Position numbers and translations under genes: made by a program. DNA of 64,000 bases from Bosea sp. OAE506 (lineage in GTDB: Bacteria > Pseudomonadota > Alphaproteobacteria > Rhizobiales > Beijerinckiaceae): assembly GCF_040546595.1 (NCBI RefSeq), contig NZ_JBEPOB010000001.1, positions 2,233,001-2,297,000 on the forward strand. The letters run 5' to 3'. Below are positions 44,529 through 53,191 of the stretch, piece after piece. Numbering within the stretch: position 1 is the first letter of the stretch; every line of letters starts with the position of its first letter. The notes beneath the pieces are model-generated. The model had not been told where the DNA came from, did no database searches, and was given only the letters and a program-made list of their open reading frames with translations.

Positions 44529-45335
44529 ATGCCTCGCTTCGCCGCCAATCTGTCGATGATGTTCAACGAGTGGGCCTTCCTCGATCGCTTCAAGGCGGCG
44601 GCGGATGCCGGCTTCGAGGCGGTCGAGTTCCTGTTCCCCTATGAGCACCCGGCCGAGCAGGTCGGACTCGCGCTGACGGGCGGGGCATTGCAGCAGGCGC
44701 TGTTCAACCTGCCGCCGGGCGATTTCGCCAAGGGCGAGCGCGGCATCGCGGCGCTAGCCGGCCGGGAGGCCGAGTTTCGCGCCGGCGTCGAGACGGCGCT
44801 GGCCTATGCCCACGAGACCGGCGTGAAGCGCCTGCACATGATGGCGGGCTTGGCCGATCCTGACGACGCGACGGCGCAGGCGACCTATCGCGCCTCGCTC
44901 GCCCATGCCGCCGATGCGCTGGCCCCGCACGGGATCGAACTGCTGCTCGAGCCGATCAATGGCAAGGACATGCCGGGCTATTTCCTGAACGACTTCGACC
45001 GGGCCGCGGCCTATGTGCGCGAGTCCGGGCGGCCGAACGTCAGGCTGCAGTTCGACATGTACCATTGTGAGTTGATCCACGGCGATGTCGCCGGCCGGCT
45101 CAAGGCCATGTTCCCGCTCGTCGGGCATGTCCAGATCGCCAGCGCCCATGGCCGCCACGAGCCCGACGACCAGGGGCCCGATTATCCGCAGCTCTTCGGG
45201 CTGCTGGACGAACTCGGCTATGACGGTTTCGTCGGCTGCGAGTACCGGCCGCGCGCCGGGACGCTCGAAGGGCTCGGCTGGTTTGCCCCCTATCGCCGGC
45301 ATGATCCGCGGCCCGACCCGCTGGACGCGGTCTGA
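44529..45335 (+). CDS. hyi: Hydroxypyruvate isomerase family protein
   Basis: A 268-residue TIM-barrel of the Hyi/OtnI family. It opens FAANLSMMFNEWAFLDRFKAA, has ALLLEPIN in the form LLLEPINGKDMPGYFL, the metal and substrate block VRLQFDMYHCELIHGD, and VGCEYRPRAGTLEGLGW at the end, all family-like. Hyi converts hydroxypyruvate to tartronate semialdehyde, and OtnI a related 2-oxo-tetronate; these cannot be told apart by eye. The glucokinase start overlaps its stop by one base. Confidence 0.88.
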   Translation: MPRFAANLSMMFNEWAFLDRFKAAADAGFEAVEFLFPYEHPAEQVGLALTGGALQQALFNLPPGDFAKGERGIAALAGREAEFRAGVETALAYAHETGVKRLHMMAGLADPDDATAQATYRASLAHAADALAPHGIELLLEPINGKDMPGYFLNDFDRAAAYVRESGRPNVRLQFDMYHCELIHGDVAGRLKAMFPLVGHVQIASAHGRHEPDDQGPDYPQLFGLLDELGYDGFVGCEYRPRAGTLEGLGWFAPYRRHDPRPDPLDAV

Positions 45336-46333
45336 TGCCGCCCTTCGCCTGGCCTCTGCTGGTCGCCGATATCGGGGGCACCAATTGCCGCCTCTCGCTG
45401 GTCGAGCAGCCGGGCGCCGTGCCGACCCATCTGGCCCGCATCCCCACCGGCAGCCAGGCGACACCCGAAGCCGCGCTGGAGGAGGTGCTGACGACGCTGG
45501 CGCAGCGCCCGCGCTCCGCGATTCTGGCGGTGGCCGGACCGCTCGAAGGGCGTAGCGCCAGGCTGACCAACGCGAACTGGACCTTCGACGGCCCCGCGCT
45601 CGGCCGAGCGCTGGGGCTGGAGCAGGGGCTGCTCGTCAATGACTTCGAGGCGCAGGCCGCTTCGCTCGCCGTGCTGGGTGAAGGCGACGTGACCACGCTG
45701 GTGGCCGGCGATCCGGAAGCAGGCGGCACGCGGCTCGTGCTGGGGCCGGGAACGGGCTTTGGCGCAGCCGCGCTCGTGACCCGGGCCGGCCGCAGCGTGC
45801 TGGTGCCGACCGAGGCTGGGCATATCGGCGTCGGTCCGGAAGACCCGACCGAAGACAAGATCTGGCCGGCGCTGGCCGCGGGGCTGCCGCGAGTCACCGT
45901 GGAAGCGCTGCTCAGCGGGGACGGGCTGGTGCGCTTCCACCGCGCCGTCGCCGACGGATCGGGCCTCGTTGAGCCCGATGTCAGCGCCGCGGACGTCACC
46001 ACCCTGGCGTTGGACGGCGAACCGGCCGCGCTGATGGCGGTGATCTGCTTCTGGCGGCTGCTCGCCCGCGTCGCCGGCGACCTCGCGCTCGCCTTCAAGG
46101 CGACGGGCGGCGTCTATCTCTCCGGCGGGATCGTGCCGCGCCTGCTGCCGCTGGCGGCGAAGAGCGCCCTTGGGACCGTCTTCGCGGCCAAGCCGCCGAT
46201 GGAGGACCTGGCCGCACGCTTCGCGCTGCATGTGGTGACGGCGCCGGATGCCGCCGAGCGCGGCATGGCTGCCATCGCAGCCGCGCCCGAGCGCTTCGGC
46301 CTCGACGATCCCGCGCGCTTGTGGTTTGGCTGA
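45335..46333 (+). CDS. glk: Glucokinase (bacterial Glk family)
   Basis: A 332-residue glucokinase. The phosphate-1 motif is LLVADIGGTNCRLSLVEQ, then VAGPLEGRSARLTNANW, LLVNDFEAQAASL, LVLGPGTGFGAAALV and PTEAGHIGVGPEDP, matching Glk of the Zymomonas/E. coli type. The last block has GGVYLSGGIVPRLLPL. It phosphorylates glucose to glucose-6-phosphate for the Entner-Doudoroff route. It is translationally coupled (TGATG) to the isomerase gene before it. Confidence 0.92.
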   Translation: MPPFAWPLLVADIGGTNCRLSLVEQPGAVPTHLARIPTGSQATPEAALEEVLTTLAQRPRSAILAVAGPLEGRSARLTNANWTFDGPALGRALGLEQGLLVNDFEAQAASLAVLGEGDVTTLVAGDPEAGGTRLVLGPGTGFGAAALVTRAGRSVLVPTEAGHIGVGPEDPTEDKIWPALAAGLPRVTVEALLSGDGLVRFHRAVADGSGLVEPDVSAADVTTLALDGEPAALMAVICFWRLLARVAGDLALAFKATGGVYLSGGIVPRLLPLAAKSALGTVFAAKPPMEDLAARFALHVVTAPDAAERGMAAIAAAPERFGLDDPARLWFG

Positions 46334-46379
46334 GGACGGCATGCCGCCCGGCGGGCCTCTCCCTGTGTGACCGCCCGCC

Positions 46380-47429
46380 TTGTCCGCCATCCTCCCCATC
46401 CAGATGCTCCGCGCGCTCGCCGCCTTCATGGTGGCGGTGCATCATGTCCAGCCGGATGCGGCGGCCTTGGCCCGGCTTGGGGGGCGGTCCTTCGCGCCGA
46501 GCGATCTGCTGCCCTGGATGGCGGGCGTCGACATCTTCTTCGTCGTCTCCGGCTTCATCATGGTGCACGCCTCGGCGTCGCTGTTCGACCGCCCCGGTGC
46601 GCCCGGCCTGTTCCTGAAGCGGCGGCTGGTGCGGATCGTGCCGCTCTACTGGGCGGCGACGACGCTCTTCCTGCTGATCGGCCTGGCGCTGCCTGCGGCG
46701 CTCAACTCTGCGGCGCCAAGTCTCACGCAGATCGCGGCCTCCTACCTGTTCTGGCCGGTCGCCTCGCCGGGCGGGCTGGTGCAGCCGGTCTATTCGCTCG
46801 GCTGGACCCTGAACTACGAAATGCTGTTCTACGCCCTGTTTGCAGCTGCGCTCGCCTTGCCGCGGGCTTTCGTCGTGCCTGTGGTGACGCTCGCGCTGGC
46901 GATCCTCGTCGGTTCAAGCGCCGTGATGGGGCCGCTGCCGCTGCCCTTCGGCTTCTGGGGCCAGCCAATCGTGCTCGAATTTGCGGCCGGCATGGGGATC
47001 GCTCTGCTGCGCGGGCGCGGGCTGAAGCTGGGAGCCGGACCGCGCGTCGCGCTGGTGGCCATCGCCGTCGGTCTCCTGCTGTGGAGCCCGCATGCGCCGC
47101 TGCCGGCGGGGCCGTGGCGCGATCTGGCCCTGCATGGTTCGGCGGCCGCGCTCCTTGTGCTGGCGGCGGTGACGGGCTCGCGAGAGCCAGCCGCGCCCTC
47201 GGCGCTCGCTACGGCGCTGGTGCGGGTGGGCGACGCCTCCTATGCGCTCTATCTCGTCCACCCCTTCGCGATTCGCGGCCTGCGCGAGGTCTTCGCGCGG
47301 CTCGGGCTGCTCGAGCCTTGGCTCTTCGTCGCGGCCGCCCTGGCCAGCGCGGTGATCGCGGCGCTGCTGGTGCACCGTCTCTTCGAGGCCCCGGTCACGC
47401 GCGCGCTGCGGCGCTGGACGGGCGCCTGA
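46380..47429 (+). CDS. Acyltransferase-3 family membrane protein
   Basis: A 349-residue protein with about ten helices of the acyltransferase-3/OafA family. The start LPIQMLRALAAFMVAVHHVQPD carries the catalytic-region His (RALAAxxVxxxH), GVDIFFVVSGFIMVH is the second family block, LKRRLVRIVPLYWAATT the Arg block, and SLGWTLNYEMLFYALFAA the W-x-L-xxE block. It probably acylates a sugar on envelope glycans or lipids. The start is a TTG at 46380; no strong alternative is seen. Confidence 0.87.
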   Translation: MSAILPIQMLRALAAFMVAVHHVQPDAAALARLGGRSFAPSDLLPWMAGVDIFFVVSGFIMVHASASLFDRPGAPGLFLKRRLVRIVPLYWAATTLFLLIGLALPAALNSAAPSLTQIAASYLFWPVASPGGLVQPVYSLGWTLNYEMLFYALFAAALALPRAFVVPVVTLALAILVGSSAVMGPLPLPFGFWGQPIVLEFAAGMGIALLRGRGLKLGAGPRVALVAIAVGLLLWSPHAPLPAGPWRDLALHGSAAALLVLAAVTGSREPAAPSALATALVRVGDASYALYLVHPFAIRGLREVFARLGLLEPWLFVAAALASAVIAALLVHRLFEAPVTRALRRWTGA

Positions 47430-47439
47430 GGCAAGGCCT

Positions 47440-47778
47440 TCAGTCGAGGCGGCGGCCTTTCAGCGACTGGCCGACGACGCCTCCGGCGCGGCGCCGCTCC
47501 GCCCGTTTCGCCTTGATCCCTGCGACATGCTCGGGCTGGGGGTGATAGCCGCGCTCCATGATCTCCAGCGAATACTCCTCATAGGTCAGGCCAAGCGCTT
47601 CGGCGTTGTCCTCGCGGCGCAACGCGATGTCGCGCGGCTTCTTCCACGCCTTGCGGTGGGCAAAGCGCCAGTCGAAGAAGCGGCCGATCGGGCCCGAGCC
47701 GCTGCTGGAGCGGCGCTTTCGGTCCTGCAGCGGCGGACCGCCATTGTGGCCGATTCCGATCGGGTTTTGGCGGGGCAT
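47440..47778 (-). CDS. Small basic protein with IGHNGGPPL motif
   Basis: A 112-residue, Arg-rich protein with no recognised fold. It begins MPRQNPIGIGHNGGPPLQD; the IGHNGGPPL string is a short motif seen at the N-terminus of many small alphaproteobacterial and phage proteins of unknown function. The rest is basic (RKAWKKPRDIALRREDN; IKAKRAERRRAGG) with an acidic helix (LGLTYEEYSLEIMER). The ATG at 47778 is chosen because the motif starts there; upstream frame is ignored. It is convergent with the acyltransferase and divergent from the ABC-F gene. Confidence 0.7.
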   Translation of the reverse strand: MPRQNPIGIGHNGGPPLQDRKRRSSSGSGPIGRFFDWRFAHRKAWKKPRDIALRREDNAEALGLTYEEYSLEIMERGYHPQPEHVAGIKAKRAERRRAGGVVGQSLKGRRLD

Positions 47779-47914
47779 CGGGGCTCTCTTCGCTATCTGG
47801 CGCTGCAAGGTTAGCGACCGCGCAGGGTGTGGCAAGCACCATGCCAGGGCCTGCGGGCGTGACATCGGTGGTCCGCCGGTCTATCCCGCCTTCCATCTCC
47901 CATACGGACACGCC

Positions 47915-49732
47915 ATGGCCCCCTTGCTGCATCTGCGCGACGTCGCGCTCACCTTCGGCGGACAGCCGCTGCTGGAGGCGGCCGAGATCGCGGTCTCGGC
48001 CGGCGAGCGCGTCTGCCTCGTCGGGCGCAACGGCTCGGGCAAGTCGACCCTGCTGAAGATCGCGGCCGGCCTGGTCGACCCCGACAAGGCGGAGCGCTTC
48101 GTCCAGCCCGGCTGCACCGTGCGCTATCTGCCGCAGGAGCCCGATTTTACGGGCTACAAGACCTCGCTGGCCTATGTTGAGGCGGGACTTGGGCCGGGCG
48201 ACGACGCCTATCGCGCGCAGTATCTGATCGACGAGCTCGGCCTTACCGGCGAGGAAGACCCCGCCACCATGTCGGGCGGCGAGTCGCGTCGTGCCGCGCT
48301 GGCGCGCGTGCTGGCGCCGGAGCCCGACATCCTGCTGCTCGACGAACCGACCAACCATCTCGACCTGCCGGTGATCGAATGGCTCGAGCAGGAGCTGAAA
48401 TCGCTGCGCTCGGCGATGGTGCTGATCAGCCATGACCGTCGCTTCCTGACCAATCTCTCCCGCGCGACGATCTGGCTCGATCGCGGCCTGACTCGGCGCA
48501 TGGACCGGGGCTTCGGCGAGTTCGAGGCCTGGCGCGACGAGGTGCTGGCGCAGGAAGAGCTCGACCGCCACAAGCTCGACCGCAAGATCGCGCGCGAGGA
48601 GGACTGGCTGCGCTACGGCGTCAGCGCCCGGCGCACCCGCAACCAGCGCCGGCTGGGCGAGCTCCATGGCCTGCGCGAGCAGCGCCGCACCGCCCGCTTC
48701 GCCGTCGGCAGCGTCAAGCTGGAGGCCAGCGAAGCGCAGACCTCGGGCAAGCTGGTGATCGAGGCGGTGAACGTCTCGAAGGCCTATGGCTCGAATGTCG
48801 TGATCAAGGATCTGTCGCTGCGCGTCGCGCGCGGCGACCGGATCGGCATCGTCGGCCCCAACGGCGCCGGCAAGACGACGCTGATCAACCTGCTCACGGG
48901 GCAGCTCGCGCCCGATTCCGGCACGGTGAAGCTCGGCGTCTCGCTTGAGATGGTGACGCTCGACCAGCGACGCGAAAGCCTCGATCCGGCGACGCCGCTG
49001 GGCGATGCGCTGACCGGTGGCGGCTCGGACCAGGTCATGGTCGGCGACACGCCGCGCCATGTCATCGCCTATATGAAGGACTTCCTGTTCCAGCCGCTGC
49101 AGCGGCGCACGCCGGTGGGCGCGCTGTCGGGCGGCGAGCGCGGCCGGCTGATGCTGGCGCGCGCGCTGGCGAAGCCCTCCAACATGCTGGTGCTGGACGA
49201 GCCGACCAACGATCTCGACCTCGAGACGCTCGATCTGCTGCAGGAGCTCCTGGCCGACTACAAGGGCACCGTGCTGCTGGTCAGCCATGACCGCGACTTC
49301 ATCGACCGCGTCGTGTCGGCGACGCTGATCTGCGATGGCGACGGCGTCTGGACCGAGTTCGCCGGCGGCTACACCGACATGCTGGCCCAGCGCGGGCGCG
49401 GCGTCGGCGCGAAGGTTAGGGTCGCCTCAAAGGCGGGTGTCACTGCGGCGGAGCCGGTCGTGGCCGCGCCGAGCGCGCCAGCCGCCCCGACATCGAAGCG
49501 CAAGCTCTCCTTCAACGAGAAGCATGCGCTGGAGACGCTTCCAAAAAAGATCGCGGTGCTTCAGGCCGAGACCACCAAGCTGAACCAGGCGCTCGCCGGC
49601 GATCTCTACACGCGCGACCCGAAGCTCTTCGCCAAGGCGACGACGCGTCTCGAAGAGGTGACCCGCGAGATCGCTGGGCTCGAGGAGCGCTGGCTGGAAC
49701 TGGAGATGCTCCGCGAGGAGATCGGCGCGTAA
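47915..49732 (+). CDS. ABC-F family ATPase (Uup-like)
   Basis: A 605-residue soluble protein with two ABC ATPase domains and no membrane part. Domain 1 has Walker A GRNGSGKST, signature SGGESRR and Walker B ILLLDEPTNHLD; domain 2 has GPNGAGKTT, SGGERGR and MLVLDEPTNDLD. The linker between has the P-site-like basic helix (ARRTRNQRRLGELHGLREQ), and a C-terminal coiled coil (KKIAVLQAETTKLNQALAG) resembles the Uup tail. ABC-F proteins act on ribosomes or, for Uup, in DNA repair-related roles. The exact member is uncertain. Confidence 0.92.
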   Translation: MAPLLHLRDVALTFGGQPLLEAAEIAVSAGERVCLVGRNGSGKSTLLKIAAGLVDPDKAERFVQPGCTVRYLPQEPDFTGYKTSLAYVEAGLGPGDDAYRAQYLIDELGLTGEEDPATMSGGESRRAALARVLAPEPDILLLDEPTNHLDLPVIEWLEQELKSLRSAMVLISHDRRFLTNLSRATIWLDRGLTRRMDRGFGEFEAWRDEVLAQEELDRHKLDRKIAREEDWLRYGVSARRTRNQRRLGELHGLREQRRTARFAVGSVKLEASEAQTSGKLVIEAVNVSKAYGSNVVIKDLSLRVARGDRIGIVGPNGAGKTTLINLLTGQLAPDSGTVKLGVSLEMVTLDQRRESLDPATPLGDALTGGGSDQVMVGDTPRHVIAYMKDFLFQPLQRRTPVGALSGGERGRLMLARALAKPSNMLVLDEPTNDLDLETLDLLQELLADYKGTVLLVSHDRDFIDRVVSATLICDGDGVWTEFAGGYTDMLAQRGRGVGAKVRVASKAGVTAAEPVVAAPSAPAAPTSKRKLSFNEKHALETLPKKIAVLQAETTKLNQALAGDLYTRDPKLFAKATTRLEEVTREIAGLEERWLELEMLREEIGA

Positions 49733-49733
49733 G

Positions 49734-49750
49734 GGCCGCGACACGCGGCC
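49734..49750. repeat. Perfect hairpin between ABC-F and SDR genes
   Basis: GGCCGCG-ACA-CGCGGCC, a perfect seven-base-pair stem with a three-base loop right after the ABC-F stop. No T-run follows; it could be a weak terminator or a processing site. Confidence 0.4.
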
Positions 49751-49769
49751 TGCTGGCAGGGGAAAGACG

Positions 49770-50516
49770 ATGAGACTGAAGGGCAAGACGGCGCTGGTGA
49801 CCGGCGCGGCGCAGGGGTTCGGCTTCGGCATCGCCGAGACCTTCGTGCGCGAGGGCGCGCGGGTGGCGCTGCTCGACCTCAACGGCGACAAGGCTAAGGA
49901 AGCCGCTCAGGCGATCGGCCGCAGGGCCTTCGCGGTGGCCTGCGACGTCGCCAAGGCCAAGAGCGTCGACAAGGCCGTCGCGCGTGTCATCGCCAAGCTC
50001 GGGCGGCTCGACATCGTCGTCAACAATGCCGGGACGACGCATCGCAATATGCCGATGATCGAGGTGACGGAGGAAGAGTTCGACCGCGTCTTCGCCGTGA
50101 ACGTCAAGTCGATCTACCTGATGGCGAAGGCGACCGTGCCGCATTTCCGCGAGCATGGCGGCGGCGTGATCCTCAATGTCGGCTCGACCGCGGGCGTTCG
50201 GCCGCGTCCCGGCCTGACCTGGTACAATGGCTCGAAGGGTGCGGTGAACCTGCTGTCGAAGTCGATGGCGGTGGAGCTGGCGCCGGACCGGATCCGCGTC
50301 AATGCGATCGCGCCGGTGGCCGGCGAGACGCCGTTGCTGGCGACCTTCATGGGCGAGGACACGCCCGAGAAGCGCGCGCAGTTCCGCGCCTCGATTCCCT
50401 GGGGCCGGCTCTCGACCCCGCAGGACATGGCCAATGCCGCACTCTATCTCTGCTCGGATGATGCGGAGATGGTGACGGGGACGGTGCTCGCCGTCGATGG
50501 CGGGCGCTGCATCTGA
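49770..50516 (+). CDS. Short-chain dehydrogenase/reductase
   Basis: A 248-residue classical SDR. Cofactor motif TGAAQGFGFGIAE (TGxxxGxG), NNAG in IVVNNAGTTHRN, catalytic Ser in ILNVGSTAGVRPRPGLTWYNGSKG with the Tyr and Lys (YxxxK as YNGSK), and NAIAPVAGET later. It resembles glucose or 3-ketoacyl-ACP reductase-like members; substrate not known. It lies 37 bases after the ABC-F gene and may share its transcript. Confidence 0.88.
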   Translation: MRLKGKTALVTGAAQGFGFGIAETFVREGARVALLDLNGDKAKEAAQAIGRRAFAVACDVAKAKSVDKAVARVIAKLGRLDIVVNNAGTTHRNMPMIEVTEEEFDRVFAVNVKSIYLMAKATVPHFREHGGGVILNVGSTAGVRPRPGLTWYNGSKGAVNLLSKSMAVELAPDRIRVNAIAPVAGETPLLATFMGEDTPEKRAQFRASIPWGRLSTPQDMANAALYLCSDDAEMVTGTVLAVDGGRCI

Positions 50517-50570
50517 GCGCGCTGCCAATCCGCCAGCGTGGCGGCCTGACGCGGCGTTCTGCGCTTTACC

Positions 50571-50660
50571 GTCATGGTCGGGCTTGTCCCGACCATCCAC
50601 GTCTTCGCTGGTCGAGGGCGTGTTCAAGGCGTGGATGCTCGGCACAAGGCCGAGCACGAC
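50571..50660. repeat. Palindromic repeat cluster (REP-like), copy 1
   Basis: Nested inverted repeats: ATGGTCGGG/CCCGACCAT at 50574-50596, CATCCACG/CGTGGATG enclosing the middle, and TGCTCGGC/GCCGAGCA at 50636-50656. The first stem is the same sequence as one in the cluster at 53101. Such elements lie between genes in many Rhizobiales. Confidence 0.75.
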
Positions 50661-50665
50661 GGCGC

Positions 50666-51559
50666 CTAAACCGGCTTGGTGTGAAGCGCGATCTCCTGGC
50701 GGCGCATGACCGTGCCGTCGAGCTCGAAACCGCGCTGCTCGAAGGCGATATGCGGGTCGCGCCCATCGCCTTCGATCCGGAACAGGTGCCAGCTCGCCAT
50801 TTCGCCATGGCCACGCGGGCCGATCGAGGCCGAGGGCACGCCGACGATCGGCACGTCGCGGCCGACGCCCGGGCGCCAGGCCAGCGAGAAGCGGTGGTTA
50901 TGGCCGTGGATGACGAGGTCGGCGCCTTTGCGCGCCAGCATCGCCTCGAAGGCGGCGGCATCGACCAGTTCGCGCGAGCGGCGCGCGCCGCCGACATAGG
51001 GCGGGTGATGGATCAGCACGACGCGGATCAGCCCCTCGTCCCGGGCGCGGTCGAGCAGGATCTCGGCCTTGGCGATCTGGTCGCGGCCGACCTTCCCGGT
51101 CGCCATCAGGGGCAGGGTGGGCACACCGGTGTTGAGCCCGATCAGCGCGACGGGGCCGCGGCGGCGATACCAGGGATAGCCGACGCTGCCGTCGTCGCCC
51201 GTGACCCATTCGCCGAGATGGTAGGCGAGCGCCTTGAGCGAGGACCGGGTATAGGCGTCGTGGTTGCCGGGCACGAAGCTGACGGTCTCGCGCGGCCCGA
51301 ACTCGTCCAGGAAGGTGACCGCCGTCTTGAACTCGTTGGGCAAGCCGATATGGGAGACGTCGCCGGTGCAGGCGACATGGTCGGGCATCTGCGCGCGGAT
51401 ATCCGCGACGATCAGCGCCAGAATGTCCATGTCGTGGGCGTGCCGGCGCTTGCGGCGCCAGTTGACATAGCCGGTGGCGCGCTTGCCGATGAGCTGATGC
51501 AGCGAAAAGCCCGCGAGCGGGCCGAGATGCGGATCGGACAGGTGCGCGAGCTTGAACAC
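50666..51559 (-). CDS. Metallophosphoesterase
   Basis: A 297-residue calcineurin-like phosphoesterase. Motifs: KLAHLSDPHLGPL (DxH), CTGDVSHIG (GDxxx), VPGNHDAYT (GNHD), VLIHHPPYVG and VIHGHNHRFS (GHxH). These give a two-metal site, probably acting on cyclic nucleotides, phosphodiesters or similar. GTG at 51559 gives a start right before the first motif; a TTG at 51583 is also open. It is read away from the repeat cluster. Confidence 0.9.
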   Translation of the reverse strand: MFKLAHLSDPHLGPLAGFSLHQLIGKRATGYVNWRRKRRHAHDMDILALIVADIRAQMPDHVACTGDVSHIGLPNEFKTAVTFLDEFGPRETVSFVPGNHDAYTRSSLKALAYHLGEWVTGDDGSVGYPWYRRRGPVALIGLNTGVPTLPLMATGKVGRDQIAKAEILLDRARDEGLIRVVLIHHPPYVGGARRSRELVDAAAFEAMLARKGADLVIHGHNHRFSLAWRPGVGRDVPIVGVPSASIGPRGHGEMASWHLFRIEGDGRDPHIAFEQRGFELDGTVMRRQEIALHTKPV

Positions 51560-51640
51560 GCTCTGCGCTAGCCTTGCGGCCAAGCGATCGTCAAGCCACC
51601 CGTGCCGCAGGCTTCTGCAGACACGGACGGCGCGAACGGC

Positions 51641-51757
51641 TCAGTTGGCGGCGCCGGTCAGTTCGGAGACGATGCGCGAATCGGTCAGCGTCAGCGCGGG
51701 CTGCCAGACGAAGGCGGGCTTGGCGCGGAAGCGGGCGATGATGAAAGAGAGAAGCAT
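51641..51757 (-). CDS. Possible small protein of 38 residues
   Basis: A short minus-strand ORF starting MLLSFIIARFRAKPAFVWQ and ending VSELTGAAN. It has a short hydrophobic-basic N-terminus, as in small DUF1127-type peptides, but no family match is certain. A purine run (GGGGAATA) precedes the ATG. It could also be non-coding. Confidence 0.3.
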   Translation of the reverse strand: MLLSFIIARFRAKPAFVWQPALTLTDSRIVSELTGAAN

Positions 51758-51889
51758 GTCGGTATTCCCCAGCAATGAGGCCGCGATATCGGCCTGGTTT
51801 GCGGCGCGTTTGTGACGTTGGGGAACGCCGGGCGGGGGTCCGCCATGCGTCATTTGCATATACAATTCGGTAACGATCGGAGTCCATGC

Positions 51890-52402
51890 GTGAGCGGAGC
51901 ATCACAGGACAATGGGGCGCGTGAGCCTGAGGCCCGCCTCACCGGGCTCCAGCGATTGCAGACCCGTCTGCTTCATCTCTATTTCCGGCTCAAGCGCGGC
52001 ATGACGCTGGGCGTGCGTGCGGCGGTTCTCAATGACCGGGGCGAGGTCTTCCTGGTCCGGCATACTTATACCCCCGGCTGGCATCTTCCCGGCGGCGGGG
52101 TCGAGGTCGGCGAGACGATGGTGGATGCCTTGGTGAAGGAGTTGCGCGAGGAGGCCTGCATCAGCCTGACCGGCCCGGCAGCGCTGTTCGGCCTCTATTT
52201 CAACCGCAGGATCTCAGGGCGCGACCATGTCGCACTTTATGTGGTGCGGAATTTCGCGGTCGATGGGGACAAGCGGCCCGACATGGAGATCGCGGAGGCC
52301 GGCTGGTTTGCGCTCGCGGCTCTGCCGCAGGGCCTGACGCCCGCAACTCGCCGACGGCTGGATGAGATCGCGGGCGGTCGCGTAGTGGCGGCGGAGTGGT
52401 GA
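51890..52402 (+). CDS. Nudix hydrolase
   Basis: A 170-residue Nudix protein. The Nudix box is GGGVEVGETMVDALVKELRE, continuing EACI, with the REEA-type Glu cluster present. Upstream HTYTPGWHLPGGGVEVG is typical of the family. The helical N-terminus (LQRLQTRLLHLYFRLKRG) is basic. The start is GTG at 51890 with GGAG eight bases upstream; the frame further upstream is ignored. The substrate (nucleotide or other pyrophosphate) is not known. Confidence 0.85.
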   Translation: MSGASQDNGAREPEARLTGLQRLQTRLLHLYFRLKRGMTLGVRAAVLNDRGEVFLVRHTYTPGWHLPGGGVEVGETMVDALVKELREEACISLTGPAALFGLYFNRRISGRDHVALYVVRNFAVDGDKRPDMEIAEAGWFALAALPQGLTPATRRRLDEIAGGRVVAAEW

Positions 52403-52576
52403 TCTCGATAGACGACCGCCCGGTGCTCTGCTACAGCGCCGCCACCATGACCAACGGGCTTCCGATCTCCCTCCTGCGACGACCGGCGCGCTGAACGCGC
52501 TTCGGGCAGGGCCGCGCCGTGCGCGGACCCCGCCCTCACATGCCCAGCCTCTGCCGTCCGCAGGTTCGCCGCCGTC

Positions 52577-53086
52577 ATGACTTCGCTTCCCCTGACCCTT
52601 CGCCACGAACTTCCCGTCGATGCCGCCGCCATCGAGCGGCTGCATGAACGGGCATTCGGGCCCGGGCGTTTCGCGCGCACCGCATTCCGCCTGCGCGAGG
52701 GCGTACCGCCCGATCCGGCGCTCACCTTCGCCGCGCATGTCGGCACTTTTCTGGTCGGCTCGATCCGGGTGACGCCGGTGATGGCCGGCGGCCATGGCGC
52801 GCTGATGCTGGGGCCATTGACGGTCGATCCGGCCTTCGAGGGAAGGGGCATCGGGGCGGCTTTGATGAACCGCTCGATCGAGGCCGCGCGCATCGACGGG
52901 CACGACCTCATCCTGCTGGTGGGGGACGCGCCCTATTACGCCCGCTTCGGCTTCAAGGTCATCCCGCCGGGCCAGCTCGTGCTGCCCGGCCCGGCCGATC
53001 CGGCGCGGTTCCTGGCGCTGGAGCTGGTCGAGGGCGTGCTGGCGCAACGGCGCGGCGCGGTCACGGCGATCAAGCCAGGCGCATAA
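52577..53086 (+). CDS. GNAT acetyltransferase (YhbS-like)
   Basis: A 169-residue GNAT. Acetyl-CoA motif GPLTVDPAFEGRGIGAALMNRSIEAA (R/Q-x-x-G-x-G/A as GRGIGA), PYYARFGFKVIPPGQL near the end. It resembles the small YhbS group. Substrate unknown. It stands beside the second palindromic repeat cluster. Confidence 0.88.
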   Translation: MTSLPLTLRHELPVDAAAIERLHERAFGPGRFARTAFRLREGVPPDPALTFAAHVGTFLVGSIRVTPVMAGGHGALMLGPLTVDPAFEGRGIGAALMNRSIEAARIDGHDLILLVGDAPYYARFGFKVIPPGQLVLPGPADPARFLALELVEGVLAQRRGAVTAIKPGA

Positions 53087-53100
53087 GGCTTGCCACATCG

Positions 53101-53180
53101 TCATTCTCGGGCTTGACCCGAGAATCTCATGACACGGAAATTCTGGTTTCCGAGATGGTCGGGTCAAGCCCGACCATGAC
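53101..53180. repeat. Palindromic repeat cluster (REP-like), copy 2
   Basis: Two long perfect hairpins, ATTCTCGGG/CCCGAGAAT at 53103-53125 and ATGGTCGGG/CCCGACCAT at 53155-53177, with a small GGAAA/TTTCC stem between. The second is the reverse-complement twin of the stem at 50574-50596. It fills the gap between a GNAT gene and the 3' end of the large operon. Confidence 0.8.
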
Positions 53181-53191
53181 GCGCCAGATCT

